Assembly: GCA_963924555.1 (NCBI GenBank)
Contig: OZ004588.1
Location: 3,162,001 to 3,226,000, forward strand
Direction of reading: 5' to 3'
Length of the DNA: 64,000 nucleotides
Origin: Crambe crambe
Lineage: Eukaryota; Porifera; Demospongiae; Poecilosclerida; Crambeidae
The position numbers were made by a program, and so were the translations under genes. A model generated the notes under the pieces. That model worked only from the letters and a program-made list of their open reading frames with translations, did no database searches and was not told where the DNA came from. Positions 21,412 through 34,030 of the stretch are shown here, piece by piece (the stretch's first letter is position 1; each line of letters starts with the position of its first letter).

Positions 21412-23547
21412 GTTCCGCTGAGTCACGTCGACTGTATAACGAGGCGATGAAGCAGGGACATGTAAAGTCCCAGATCAACAAAGCCCTCCTTTATGGGGCT
21501 CCAGGAACCGGAAAATCGAGTTCGATTGACCTTTTCGTTGGTAACCCTCCAAGGCAAGCCAGAATAAGCACTCCTCTAGCTGCTCGTCCAATTACAATGA
21601 TACATATGGGTGTAACCAAGAAGGAGTGGAAAAAGCTTTCCTCAAAAGAACAGAAAAAAATTCTAGCGAGGGCCATATATGCTCAGCTTCATGCCAATGA
21701 TAAAGATTCTGGCGAGGATTCTGTCTCTGATGAGGGATCTGGTGAGGATTCTGAATCTGGCGAAAATTTAAGTTCCGATACGACTCTTGAGCACAAAGAA
21801 GCTGAAGATAAGTCGACACGTGACGTACATCCACAAGTACACCCAGCAACTCATTCCAGTCCAATACCTGCTAGAAAAGCAAAGAAAGGTTCTCAATCAA
21901 AGGAAAAGATTTCACTGCCATCCATTAGCACACATGAGGAACTAATGGAACTATTGGACGAGATCTCCAAATCAAATGAAGCCTTACCTGTCTTCCGGAA
22001 GGTCAAATTGATCGACTCTGGTGGACAACCACAATTTCATGAGGTGTTACCTGTATTTCTTCGTCGCATGTCCCTCTACATATTCGTCTTCAAGCTGTCA
22101 GAAGAACTCGCCACCAAGCCCATGGTAGAGTATTTTGGGGAGGATGGGAAGCGTGTGGGGACACCTTACCGATCAGCTCAGTCCAACGAGCAGCTATTGA
22201 AGCACTGCCTTCGCACTTTGCACACCCACAGATCATCTCCCGATACTAAAGGTGAGTGCTCCAAAATCATGATCGTAGGGACCCACAGGGACGAAGAACA
22301 CCTGTGCACAACCGAAACACGAGAGCAGAAGAATAAGAAGTTAGAAAAGCTGTTGCTTCCGATGTTCCGAGAGGAAGTCATCTACTACAAACTGGCAGAA
22401 AATAAGTTAATCTTTCCAGTCAATGCCAAAAATCCTGAAGAGCTTGATAGGGATACAGCTAGAGATATCCAAAGTGTAGTCCTAACAAAGTGTATGCCTA
22501 ATCCCATTGATGTGCCCCTTCAGTATTTCTCTTTGGAAATTATCCTTGAAGAAGTCAGCCTTTCTTTAGATAGAGGGGTATTGAGCAAAGAAGAATGCCT
22601 TCGAGCAGCAGATAAGCTTTTCTTTAATGAGCATACACTGGATGCAGCTCTCCAGTTCCTAGATGAAATTTCATCGGTCTTTTATTTCCCCGAGGTTCTG
22701 GATGGTGTTGTATTCACTAACCCTCAAGTCCTCTTGGATAAGGTAACTGAGTTGGTGGAGATTACCTATTGCTTGAGAGAAAATGTTGGTTGTAAAACAC
22801 TTCGTGCACTTTCTGGATGCTGGCAGAAATTTAAAGATCATGGCATTGTTAGCTTAGAGCTTCTGCAAGAGAAAGAGTTTGATAAGCATTATGTGCCTGA
22901 TATCTTTACTCCTGTTGATCTGGTTAATCTCTTTAGAAAGTTGCTCATCATAGCTGACTTTAGTGCTTCAGAGTACATCATGCCTGCTCTCCTTCCTGTT
23001 CTTGAAAATAAGAAAGTTCATGATTATCGTATCACTAAAGATTCACCTGTAGCTCCTCTTGCTCTGGACTTCCCACTTGGAGGTCCTCGTCTCGGTACTT
23101 ACTGCAGTCTCACTTGCTTTCTTGTCTCCAATGATAACCAGTTTCCATGTCCTTGGAAAATAGTGCTGCTTCCTCATTCCAACACTCCAGCTTGCCTGAA
23201 TCGAAACTGCACCCAATTCATGGTACAAGGCTTTCCTGGCTCTGTCACTCTGATTGACACATTCTCTCATGTTGAGATCCATGTGGACACTGCCAAGAAA
23301 GTTTGTAGCAAGCTCTGCTCTTTTGTCTCTCAGGCTGTGTTTGCAGGTCTAAAGAAAGCCATGGTGGTTCTAGGGTACAACAACTCGATCCCTTCGAAAG
23401 CACTTCTTTGTCCTTGCGGGGATAAAGATCCCCATGTTGCCACTTTCGGGGATGATCTCTGGATCTGCAGTCAAGATAACAAAGTATTTGGAGATCTTAC
23501 TCCTAGACACCAGCTGTGGATAGAACAAAAATATCCCTCTAAAGATG
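21412..23547 (+). CDS. P-loop GTPase / COR-like exon of a Death-domain protein
   Basis: A single exon of 712 codons, acceptor CCTGTAG before 21412 and donor GATG-GTAAGT after 23547, phase 1 at both ends; the frame stays open upstream of the first ATG (21447), so translation probably enters from an earlier exon. Counting from that ATG: Walker A GAPGTGKS at 17-24; acidic low-complexity linker at about 85-125; switch/Walker B-like DSGGQPQF at 190-197; IMIVGTHRDE with THRD at 279-282 in place of the usual N/TKxD base-recognition motif; then a COR-like region from about 350 (DVPLQYFSLEIILEEVSLSL) and a C-terminal beta-rich part with LGGPRLGTYCSL and a CPCGDKD loop. This is the layout of Roco (Roc-COR) proteins, which act as nucleotide-dependent signalling switches. 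The G1-G3 spacing is stretched by the acidic insert, so it is a divergent member. No kinase or LRR part is seen in the window. Confidence 0.85.
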
Positions 23548-23695
23548 GTAAGTCCTTATATACATACATATATACATACATACAAACATAATTATATTCA
23601 TACACTTAAGTATTGCTTGTTATTAACTTTTCAGAACCACTAAGGACTACACACTCACAAATCAAGTCACTATAGCTATTTATATTTTTATACAG

Positions 23696-23776
23696 ATTCA
23701 GAAGTACTGCAGCAATCCACATCACCATCCAGCCATGCATCTCTTCCAACTGGTCCTGCAATGCACACTTCACAAG
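23696..23776 (+). CDS. Linker exon of the Death/COR gene
   Basis: 81 bp, 27 codons, between TTTATACAG and CAAG-GTTAGT, phase 1-1. Encodes a Ser/Thr/Pro-rich linker (SEVLQQSTSPSSHASLPTG). No domain. It is duplicated with few changes at 46031-46111, which supports it as a real exon of the same transcript as the flanking exons. Confidence 0.72.
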
Positions 23777-23952
23777 GTTAGTTAATGAAAATGAAAGCAA
23801 AGAAATGGATCTAAATTAGTCAGCACTTTACTTTTGTAATGCTTAAATGAAAGGCTGAAAGGCTGGGGCCACATTACTATAATATAATCATGTGTATTAT
23901 TATAATACCTTCTCATGATATTTAGTTGATCTTCTAACATTTAATTCTACAG

Positions 23953-24266
23953 TGTCTTGCCCTCCTCCAACCATGATGGACATCCTGTGTTTCCACCTGC
24001 AAGACTCTAATGTGAACTTAACCACAGAAATCGGAGCAAAGTACCTTGAATTTGGAACACTCCTCCTGGAAGACCAGACTGGTGCACAAATCAGTGCCTT
24101 TGAGGTGGAACTCTGTAGGAATGCACAAAGCATCAATTATCGAGTGTTTCGAGAGTGGCTGCATGGGAGGGGAAAGCAACCTGTGTCCTGGGAGACTCTG
24201 ATTTCTGTGCTGGAAAATATTGGATTGAATGAACTTGCTAAATCTATAAGAGGTGTTAAACTATAG
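23953..24266 (+). CDS. Last exon: C-terminal Death domain
   Basis: Acceptor TTAATTCTACAG before 23953; TAG stop at 24264-24266. Product SCPPPTMMDILCFHLQDSN then a Death domain: IGAKYLEFGTLLLED, VELCRNAQSINYRVFREWLH, QPVSWETLISVLENIGLNEL and AKSIRGVKL. The SWETLISVL helix and closing helix are clear. Completes the architecture GTPase-COR-Death, the same order as in other sponge-type signalling proteins I recognise. No canonical AATAAA is seen in the next 60 bases. A GCGCATGCGC palindrome lies only 67 bp past the stop, so the next transcription unit begins almost at once. Confidence 0.82.
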
Positions 24267-24319
24267 ACTTATTATATTATTCTCAGTGCTATTTTTATGC
24301 TCTTACGTACATGTTGTCA

Positions 24320-24500
24320 ATAATATCTCTTTGCGCATGCGCATTTTGATTGCAAAAAAAAAAAAAAAAAAAATTGCAAAGTGGCATGGTGTGCATTATT
24401 TTGAATCTATCTTCAGTTAACGCATTTTGCAATTTGTGTGAGTAAGAAAGTTCGTGTACCTGCCGTTGAACTGACATTGTTCGGTAAGTAAAGAATAGCT
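24320..24500 (+). promoter_or_regulatory. Promoter-like head of array unit 1
   Basis: Palindrome GCGCATGCGC at 24333-24342, the consensus of NRF1-type sites common in animal promoters. Followed by an A(20) tract, a GTGTGCATTATTT block and, 140 bp on, a donor-like CGGTAAGT. The same order (palindrome, GGGCATTATTT, ACCTGCC-TTG, GGTAAGCAATG) recurs at 33829 and 46675. Promoter activity is inference. Confidence 0.5.
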
Positions 24501-26927
24501 TCAAAATCATCCAGTGATCTACCTACCATAGAGCAGGTTTCCTGCATTCTCTCTCGTTTCCTGCAAGGGTGTAAAGAGAGCAGCAAAAAGACTAGGGCAT
24601 GATTAAATTATCCTCGCCCTGTGCTGGCACTAACCACAGCAGTTCTATGTCACTGATTGAGTCCTTTCTCCCTTGATAGATTGGAATCTACCCCCAGATG
24701 TCTCAACTCACTCCATTCCTTCCTCTCCTGATGAGACAGTCGTGAGTTAGTAGGAGTAGAGGAGCTGGAGAGAGATCTGAGATGACTAGTCAAGACTCAC
24801 ATTACTGACAAACAGGTATATGCAGTACATTAAGGAAGGACTTTCTCTCTCCCAGTCTGATAAGTATATGCATGTCTTCTGATTGCCCCTCACTCCCTCT
24901 ATATATTGTACCATTGAACTCACTGAGGGGGAGTTTGCACATCTGAGCACCTTATATGGCCCACCATTCATTCTGATTTTCTAATATACCTCCAACTGTC
25001 CCTATCTTGGAGGGACAGTCCCTATCTGATTGCTGCTGTCTCACTTTTTCTTGGCTTTGTCCCTCTTTCTTCTAAATGATTTCGTGTGCAACTTTCTTAT
25101 CAAATCTATCAAGTTTGATGCAAAAAAAAAAACAAAAACAAACACACTATTTGGAAAATGTGTCCCTATTTTTACTTTGAGGTTGGGATGTATGTTCTAA
25201 TGATAAAACCCTTTAACCAGTCTAATCGCCAGCATGCATCCGGTTGTATTTACGCTTCATTTACATGCTCATCACACGGAATATACGGACACTAGGATAC
25301 TAGGAAATTTTTATGACCTTGTATCTCTGGATTCTTTCAACATAAATCAACAAGCAATTTTAGGCTGGCACAGATGACCTTTGGTACACGTAGCTATTAC
25401 CACTAGAGAGTTATCAAGCCATGTCTCAATTTCAAGTGTATTGTTGGATTATAGGGCCATTTTCTGTAAACAAGTTATTTCATTTTGATACCAGGTACAT
25501 TCTATAGAGGAATACTTACTGCATGCATAAATCCAACAATCATTTCTGTTCAAACATAATAACACAGTATAAATGACACCACATCTTTGCCACTAATAAA
25601 TCACAATACACACTACAGTCTTGACAGCTTTATTTCTTGAATTTCTACTTCAGTGCCTGCAGTGATCAATGACAAGTACATTAGAGTAAACGTGGCCCCT
25701 GCTACATTTGTGTCATAAGGGAGTGTGCAGTATACACATCCAGAGAATATGGAACAAATGTTAATTTTGGACCCAATGTCAAGCTTGCTATAACCGAGTA
25801 GCAGGAAATGTAAATTTTCACCCAGGACTGAAGACCTAAACCAGTAACTACTGGTATATTAAACTGCAATGCAAAACAGGGTCTACAACATAGCCACACC
25901 TTCTAACAGGGAAATAACTGGTGGCGTTCACTGTGACTAACACAGTAAACACACTTTCAAGGAACACTACATTCAGGTTTACAGTACCTTGCAACTTGCA
26001 AGCTCATAGGGAGTGAATGTGTATCAGATCCAACACAGAGAACAGTACTCTAAATATTGCCCATCACCTGACATATCAACCCTTATTTGAGCCAGATCAG
26101 TAATAAACAGTCTACCCTATCAAAGTAGACATGAAAATTGTTCGAGACAGATGAAAAATTCTAACTTGAGAATGATTCTAACACTGCTATGATTATATTA
26201 AACATACACTTATATATACAAATATGGGCCATTTATTGTAAAATGCAAGTATCAATATGGACATACATGTTAGAATACATACTGACTATGTTTGTAGTAA
26301 GATAACTTCTGTTCATCTCTCTGAAGGGCCCATAAAAGCCATCTAAACTTCCATGACTCTGGACCACCATGGCTATTCTATGCTAAAAAGAGTTACTGTT
26401 TACTTACATAGCAGATGGTAAGGTAGAATAAGCCTATCACCATCTGTTGAGAACAAACCTACCACCTATAAGGTATCTAGTCTGATGAAAAGCCGAGCTC
26501 AAGAGATGTACCTCAGCGGCCATTTTCTCAAAAATTATGATGTAATCATGTAATATAAAAAGTATTGTAAATGTACGCTAGCTGGCGTATAGACTGTAAC
26601 CACTTTGGCTGGCTTGTTGATGAGGTGTCTATCCAGAGAGGTATGGCCCCTAGTATCAAGTCATATGGCAAATTTAAGTTTAGGCTGGGTAGCTTTGATT
26701 AGAGATTTGAGGCAGGTGTAGCTATAATATTTATAGTGTGAACGTAATATAATAGCTATGACATCTGATTCTTATCTTTCCAGCTCTGAGACTCTATTGT
26801 AGTTATAGTTTTAACATACACTAAAACAATGTGCTCTAATGTAGAGCCATCTTCCATTTAAAGATCAGGCACAGCATTTTAAGCTTGTCATTTGCCAGCA
26901 TTTTACCAGTTGCACTAAAGCTAGCCA
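24501..26927 (+). other. Array unit 1, first part; no gene
   Basis: 24590-24980 matches 46905-47300 (shared GACTAGTCAAGACTCA and ACAGGTATATGCAGTACATT-type landmarks), with an exon-like segment ending at a donor ACAG-GTATAT. From about 25000 to 26900 the sequence is AT-rich and looks unique in the window; no domain recognised. Confidence 0.5.
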
Positions 26928-28110
26928 TACCATCTGTGCTGATCTGACATGATAATGATGCTTTAGACAATCCCCCCCCCAAAATTTTGTCATGCTGTAC
27001 CTGTTAGCTCACTCAAATGTTGCCTAAGAACATACGTAATGTGATGTGCTTTATATAGAAATGATCCACACACACTTTTGTAGGTGCCATAGTCCATTCA
27101 GAAAAGAGGACATCTGTTGCTCACACAGATTATGTACGTACGTACGTATGCATATGGAGGGTGTCACATGTTTGTCACATGCACACTATACTCAAGTTAG
27201 CTTTACTGTGGTATGCAGAGAGAAGTAGCTACCACTGCACATTCGAAAAATGCTACCTTGGACTATCACATACTGCAGAGGATTGTTAGCCTGACAGCTG
27301 GGTTGGGTATGGGCAGACAATGTGGATGAGTACACATAACTCCTTGCTTGTCAAAGTCTACATACCTTGCAGATTTATGGAACCATCAAAGGTCCTTCCT
27401 CTGGATTGAGTCTCAAAATGTATACATGTATTAACTGACAAACCAATGTTTAGTACGTGTGGATCAAGAGTGATGACTAAGTGTTTCATTGGTTGCTAGC
27501 TTACCCTAGCAACTTAGCTTGGTGACTGTGGGGTTTTGAGTAGTGGGTTGGACTTGTCAAGTATGTGTATCAACAGTTTCCTCAGAGTTGCCAGGTAACA
27601 ATTATGTTTATATTTAGCAATGTGTCCATGGACCTTACAGTGTACATCCTCTCCCCCTCCACCTCTACAAGTTATTCCTGTAAATTATCACTTGTTTATG
27701 TGCACTACTTCATCAGTTAAAAATTCCGCCCAAGTTTCAAAGATCTGGAGTTGTGGGATATTTCCCTCCCCCCTCAACGCAATACACATAATGTGTTGCA
27801 TTTCCATGAGATCACTGAAGCACTGATGTTTGTATGCATTGCAGATAGAGCTGTTTTTTATGAACACTTCTCCTCCACACTTCTTTTTTTTTCTTTTTCA
27901 TTGTTCTAACTAATCACTGTATGTTGTGTGTGCAATTACAGAATGAGATGATGAAGTCCTCAAGGAAGAAGAACAGTCTGTATCGTCCCCAAACTCTTAC
28001 AGGTAACCATCAATCACTTTCATATTTGTCTGTTTGATTCAAGCAGCCCCCACTTAGTCACTTTCCTTTCAAATGTGATTTCCTTTTGGTGTGATTTTGA
28101 ACCAATATTG
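26928..28110 (+). repeat. Segmental duplication S1, copy 1
   Basis: Very similar to 51298-52690 in the same orientation, including ACGTACGTACG, GGTGTCACATGTTTGTCACA and the exon-like block at 27942-28002. Copy 2 has about 150 bp extra near 51342-51490. A recent event by the low number of differences. Confidence 0.85.
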
Positions 28111-28585
28111 AATTTATGGCCCTATTCTGTACTTACCCTTTACCCAGCTAATGTGTATTGAGTGAACTTGACTTTTATATGTTGAGGCTCCAGAGAGGTT
28201 TTAGCACTTTCAGTCAATATTTTCTGTTTAACAATGGCTTCCTTTCTAATATCCGGTATTAATCCTGTATTTTTAACTGTATTTTTGGAGAGTGTGCTCT
28301 AATATGAATCCATGCATCATCCAGGCAGCCTTAAACCCAGGGTAGTTTAAAAAGTGCTGAAGTCACAGGAATGCACTGTGATTATTTAGTGTGGTGATAA
28401 GAAAACTCATATTTATAATTATTGTGAAACTTGTATGGAACCATCAAAGCAGGTTTTGCAGATAGAAGGATTTGCCATTGGAGTATTAAGTTAACACCTT
28501 GTTTAGCACGGCATATTGAACCAAAGACACTTGACAAGTCCAGCCCACTACTTCACCTCAGCACTCGCTGAAAGGGAGGATTATC

Positions 28586-28950
28586 CCATAAAAAATAAAA
28601 ATTTTAAAACGTCCATATCTTCATTATACTACCCCCTTATAAGCTTGATTTAGGTCTCAAAGAGCTCTCTTTGAATGGTGTACTTAGTTACAACTTTACC
28701 CCCCCCCCCCCCCCCCCCCCCCAAATATTAGAAGCTATGATAGGAGTATCGAAGGCCTCCTAAGTATGCAAGTATTTTATAACCACTGAGGTCATATCAG
28801 GTTTTCCAGATTTGGGGGGTGGGGGGTGTAAAGTTGTATCTAAGTACACCATTGGAAAGCTCTCAAAGAGAGCTCTCTTTTGAGACCTAAATCAAGCTTA
28901 TAGGGGGCATAATGAAGATATGGACGTTTTAAAATTTTTATTTTTTATGG
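28586..28950. mobile_element. Foldback MITE with C(24) loop
   Basis: Arms start CCATAAAAAATAAAAATTTT and end with the reverse complement at 28950; the stem continues through CGTCCATATCTTCAT and AGCTTGATTTAGGTCTCA. The loop holds C(24) at 28699-28722. No ORF. Confidence 0.8.
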
Positions 28951-31900
28951 TGTAGTCTACCCAATAGGCTGCATGATGTAATTAGTCTATACAGAACTAA
29001 GTAGTAAGAGTTTTTCACAGAACGTGCAGTTGTGCCTAGAACCAGCGACCTTTAAAAAAGGAGTGTCTTATGGTTACAACACCAGATAAGGGGTTGATCC
29101 TGTGGGTGAAACCAATTGTGTATAGACAGTAATTCTGTGCAAGTACTCAGAATACTTATGTTCTATACAACATAAAGTAATACATGTATTTTCCTTTCAC
29201 TAATTATCCAGCCAAACAATTAACTCTCAATGGGCCTGGTCCCTGTCACTTTATCTTCCCAAAACTTATATTTTCACACAACCATTACCTAGAAGAGTAA
29301 ATGTTAGGCCAAAATAATTAATTGCGAATTTGATCTACCTTCTTCATCATTTAAGGTTACAATCGTATCTCAAGTAGGAACAATATCAGTTTGGCTAAAT
29401 TTAGTACCTGTTGATAATAGTTTCCTTAAGGTGTGTGTTTGCAGACCCACATCATCTGTAGGTGCCTGATTATAGCACATCAAATCACCTGTAGGTGTCT
29501 GATTGATATGTCCAAATAAGTGCCAGTTGCTCACACAAGCTACATACAATGGTGGGCATTATTTGTGAAGCACCTCATGTCCAACCTATACTTGTAATAT
29601 TGAGACTCTTTACCCACTATAGAAATAGACTTGGATAATGACTTTTACTCAGTGCTCAATTGTTGTTCTGACTGAGTCTGTCTAATACCGGTTGCCTGTG
29701 GAGAGCTTAGTTGCTGCTAAGTTTGCCAGTGTTTAATTTGCCAACAATTTAAGTTGGTCAGCATTTTGTAGGACTAGAGCAGTTGAGCCACCAGCTCTAT
29801 GCATGGACAAGTGGTACCATTGTACAAGCTGTGGACTCCTCAAGCCCTCGAGTGTTCCATAAGGCCTGGTAGCACTTAAAGGCCTTCAGTTAGAAGTACT
29901 TTTGGCTCTCTTTCTGTGGCATAATGTAATTGGTCTATTCTGAACTGGTGAAATTACTTTTCCACAGCTGATTGCTCCAACCACATCATAATGAAGGGGG
30001 AGACCCAGACCCCTAAATTAGTGTTGTGTGTACTAACTGATCCTGTTATGCGTTTCATTATGCACACTATCACATGTTAATTTCCTCTGGATACCACATA
30101 TGTACATGCATGCACATCCACTGGCTTGCAATAACATACCATGTGCATTATAAACTAATTTCTTATGATCCAGGGACTGATTTTTTGGTTGGGTTGTACT
30201 ATGTCTAGTATTGGACTTTAGACTGAAGTCCAGGCACCATCCTGTTGTTACATAATAATGTCCCAGGAGAAGAAGTGTATGTCCCTATACTGTGTGTGTG
30301 TGTGTTTATGTTGTGGTGCAAATTACTGCTGATTTTCTTTCACATAATTATGATGTATTATAATATTGAAAAGGAATTTTAACTACCTTCTCTTCTCATA
30401 TATACACTCGTGACTTTCTAATGTTGAGACCCTTTACCCATATCCAGAGAGGTTGTCATAGCACTTTCAGTCGATATGAGCATTCACTTTCTGTTTCAAT
30501 ATGAATCCCTTTCTATTCTCCTGTATCAAACCATATTAATTGAGCTTAGCCTAGGAGGGTGTGCGTAGTCTGAGCATGTTTAAAATAAGTACCTGCCATT
30601 GAATCAGTGATAGCTTTCAATTGGTAAAGGTCATCCATTGATCCACCCTTGGACGTGTTTTCTTGTAGTTGAAGTGTGTATGATGATAATTATTATGATA
30701 GTACATTTAACTAGGATACATACCTATAACTTACCTGTTAATATCAACTGTCAGTCATCAATCACAAAATCAGTCTGTTTCAGCTCCCATTTAAATTGAT
30801 AATTGATTATAGATCTATTCAGCTCTTTATGCATGTGTGAAAGTTTCATTCCAGACAGATCCTGTTATTCTATAGAGCTGAAATTACTGAATGATATCTT
30901 ATAAGCAACTTTTTTATGCTCTGCAGTTTTCCATTCATAATCAGTGGTAAAATTGTATAGAACCTTCCTCAATTGATGTGTGTTAGTGAAGTGGAAGTGG
31001 TTAGAATCTCTATGTCAAAAAATTTCAAAGCATCTGGGGGTCAGAGATAATGTCTGAGATCCCCCTCCCCTCAACACAATATGTACACATAATGTGTTGA
31101 TGCTATCACTTGTAGTATATATGTTTTTGGCCAAACACACCCTCACCCCCCACATTTTTTGCATCGTAGAATCTATTTAAATATTGTATATTGTGAATGC
31201 AATCACAGAATGAGATAAAGGAAGAGGAGCAGTCGTAATCATCCCTCTAAGAGACCAAAGGTAACCATCAATCCTTTTCACCTTATACTTGTACTGTGTA
31301 ATAGTTTCTTTAAAGTCAATTGGATCCCATTGCGTCTTGTGGCAAAAATGATGTGTAAAAGCAGCCCTTACTTAATTACTTTCCTTTCACATGTGATTTC
31401 CTTTTTGATGTGATTTTTTAGAGCATTATTATCGTATTTCTATCACCTTCTCCTCCTCCTTGAGCCTCTTTGTGCTTGTATGTACTAGCATGTGGAATCA
31501 TGCATTGCTCTTATCCTGCTTCCCTTTTAGAAAGTGCCTTTTGTATGGCTCTATCCATGCTGTCCTATATTCAGGTTCAATACATTTTCTAGTAACTCCT
31601 TCATATCCACCAACATCATCCACCATGTCATTGTCACATAACATTAAGTTAATTACATATGTTAATATCCCAGGAGAATGCACTATGTGTGTATTCTACT
31701 GCATTGTTTAGTTGTCCAAATGTCACAATATCAGTTTGGCTAAATTGTAACCTTAAGGGTGTTTGCAATAGCAACGCCCGTGGTTCTATTTCTAGAGTTT
31801 GAAAAGGTTGTCCTGCACTTATACTGCAGCTAGTTGGATAATTTTATAGTCTTATCTTCAGATAGGATCAATCTACACACTATGTATTAGTTATTAAGAG

Positions 31901-32793
31901 GGGGTGGGGCATGGTGTGGCTAAAATACCTTAAACCATAAAATTTTGATTACCTCCTACATCTCAGGAACCACTGGTTGGAATCAGCTAATTTTTTGCAT
32001 GCAGCTTTCATAAGCCAAGGTGATCAATGTAACAGTTAGTTTTTTTCTATATCTAGCTTAGACTTTTCAAATCACAAGGTCGGGCATGAAAAAATAAGAA
32101 TAAACAAAAAATTAATATTGAAATTCAGAAAAACTCAATGTTATGTTGTAGAATATAGATAGAAGGTATCTGAGAGAAAAAATTATCCAAGTAAGTCCAA
32201 CAGTTCCTGAGAATTACAGGCATTAGCAAAGTTGTTCATAGCACCCACGAAAATTAGGCAATATTTAAAATTTTTGTTGTGTGTGGTAGTGACATGGTAC
32301 TCTATAACTAGGATATTTTGCTTATTGCTGCTCTAAACAGCTCTGGAGTTATACTCCCCTAGCAACCATGTGTGGGCGGAGGGTTGCCAGCACCCTTAAG
32401 GTGTGTTTGTGCAGACCCAAAACCCGAAGTACTGTCCTGGCTCTGTTCCTCTGGCATAATCAGGGGTGTATAAGGGAGGGCAAGCCTGGGGTATAGAAAA
32501 AAGAAGGGGATGGGGGCAAACGAAAAGTGGATCTGCATGTGGTATAGATGACCGAGTGGCTACGAGGGGTGTGTGCCCCCTCCTGTGCAGACCATAAAAA
32601 AAATTATTTTTGGTGGTTGTACTATGTCTAGTATTGGACTTTAGACTGAAGTAAAGGGTCCCTATGGGTATGTCAACCATGTGGTCCCATAACTATCACA
32701 TTTGTACACATTAATACAACATCTTATATAAAAGTAGCACCCTATGCTGGTGGAAACTATTTTGTCGTGGTATTCCCCTCTGTTTTCTTTACA
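28951..32793 (+). other. Array unit 1, middle part; repeat-derived, no gene
   Basis: 29880-31300 has a counterpart at 56220-57700 (shared ACATAATAATG-CCCAGGAGAAG, GTTGAAGTGTGTATGATGAT, CAGACAGATCCTG). It includes a short GT run at about 30293 and the exon-like block at 31209. 31460-31711 is an open frame without a recognisable domain that overlaps a repeat present again at about 42470 and 57960. 31900-32400 holds an AT-rich stretch not matched elsewhere in the window. Confidence 0.5.
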
Positions 32794-33360
32794 GATGCTT
32801 CGGCTAAAGGAAAACTGAAACATTTCAAACTTGGTTGCTGCTGATTTTGTTGACTCTACCTCCTCTCCCCTCCTCCCTCAGAGATTGCCTCCTCAATAAA
32901 AGGGTCCAGCTGGTCCTTACTGAAGAGCACTTGCACCCATGGATTCTGGATCAACTAAAGGTACGTACATGGGGACTATTTAGAGTTATTCATGTGCAGA
33001 AAGATTTTACGTAATTTGGACCCTTCTATATCAATGTTGTGGTTAATGAGCCTTTGATGTGTGAGATAATCCCCACTCGCTTATATACCTCAGCCTGTTT
33101 CAATTCCAGTGTCCTCCCTCACACCTCCCAATCACTATGACTTGTAATTATAGGCTGTGAATTGATTAGTCAATAATGACCCTTTGACCTTTGCCCTTTC
33201 TAGGAGAGATTAGGGGTTGGTGTATCGTCACAAGAATCTGAAAATGACAAAGTCTCTCACTTATGGAGATTGTAACTCTACCAAGAACCAGTGGTGACTG
33301 ATTAGCCACACCCATGTGGTAACACCCACTTATATTGTAGTGGGTGTTGTCTTTCATCTT
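32794..33360 (+). other. Tail-end exon-like blocks of unit 1
   Basis: A block after CCTCCCTCAG at about 32881-32960 ending AAAG-GTACGT reads RVQLVLTEEHLHPWILDQLK; its counterpart at 62217-62291 reads GIQLVLIKDHLHSLSDSE but differs by one base in the 5' part, shifting frame. A second block near 33204 reads VSSQESENDK and its counterpart near 62550 reads VVSQESEDNT. They may be remains of the last coding exons of a tandemly duplicated gene. No known domain. Confidence 0.4.
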
Positions 33361-33828
33361 TTATAAAATATATCCATTATTTTATATGAGAGTTCAGTAT
33401 CATTATTTGATGTGACCAGTTGATACTTCATTGTCAAATTAATACTACACAATATCTAATACTTACACAAAAAGTTAACTCCAGCAAGTCCAATGCAGTT
33501 CAATTTCAATGTGGTATGAATTCATCAGATGGTGTGGCAGAACAGATTGATTAGGCTGAATGTAAAAGGTCATCACCCTCAGTCGAATTGGATATCAGGT
33601 CATGTAGAAGCTCTATAGTGTGATTTATGCAAAGTAACACTTTTATTGTCTGGAAATGATGATCTGATAGCACTTTTGAATGAACGAGCCAGAATGATAA
33701 TACTGTACAGCAGCAGGTATTCCTTGATTCTATGCCTTTCGTGTGAATCTTCCATTTATTATGCAGGAAGTATGTTATTTATGACTGTACAATTCAATAT
33801 ACATGTATATTATTGCCAGGAGCAGTTT

Positions 33829-34030
33829 GCGCATGCGCATTTTTTGCAACCGGTTGCAAAGTGGCGGGCATTATTTAGCGTAGTAGACTGCGGAGTTTTT
33901 CTGAGGAGTGACTGTCGTCAACCCAATTGAACGATCGCGTAGGGCAGTGCTGTGAATAAGAAAACTAGTCTTGAGTCTTTGTGTACCTGCCTTTGGATCG
34001 GTAAGCAATGAAAACTCTTGCTTCAGTGAT
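33829..34030 (+). promoter_or_regulatory. Promoter-like head of array unit 2
   Basis: GCGCATGCGC at 33829-33838, then GGTTGCAAAGTGGCGGGCAT, a GC-richer 120 bp, and a donor-like CGGTAAGCAATG near 33999. The layout equals that at 24333 and 46675. Confidence 0.52.

Noticed and set aside
21592-21864. 90-codon frame on -
   Set aside because: Antisense shadow of the GTPase/COR exon.
29030-29110. tRNA-like stretch (GAACCAGCGACC, GGGGTTGATCC)
   Set aside because: Could not be folded by eye into a cloverleaf; related copies at 43379 and 58740 differ by indels in would-be stems.
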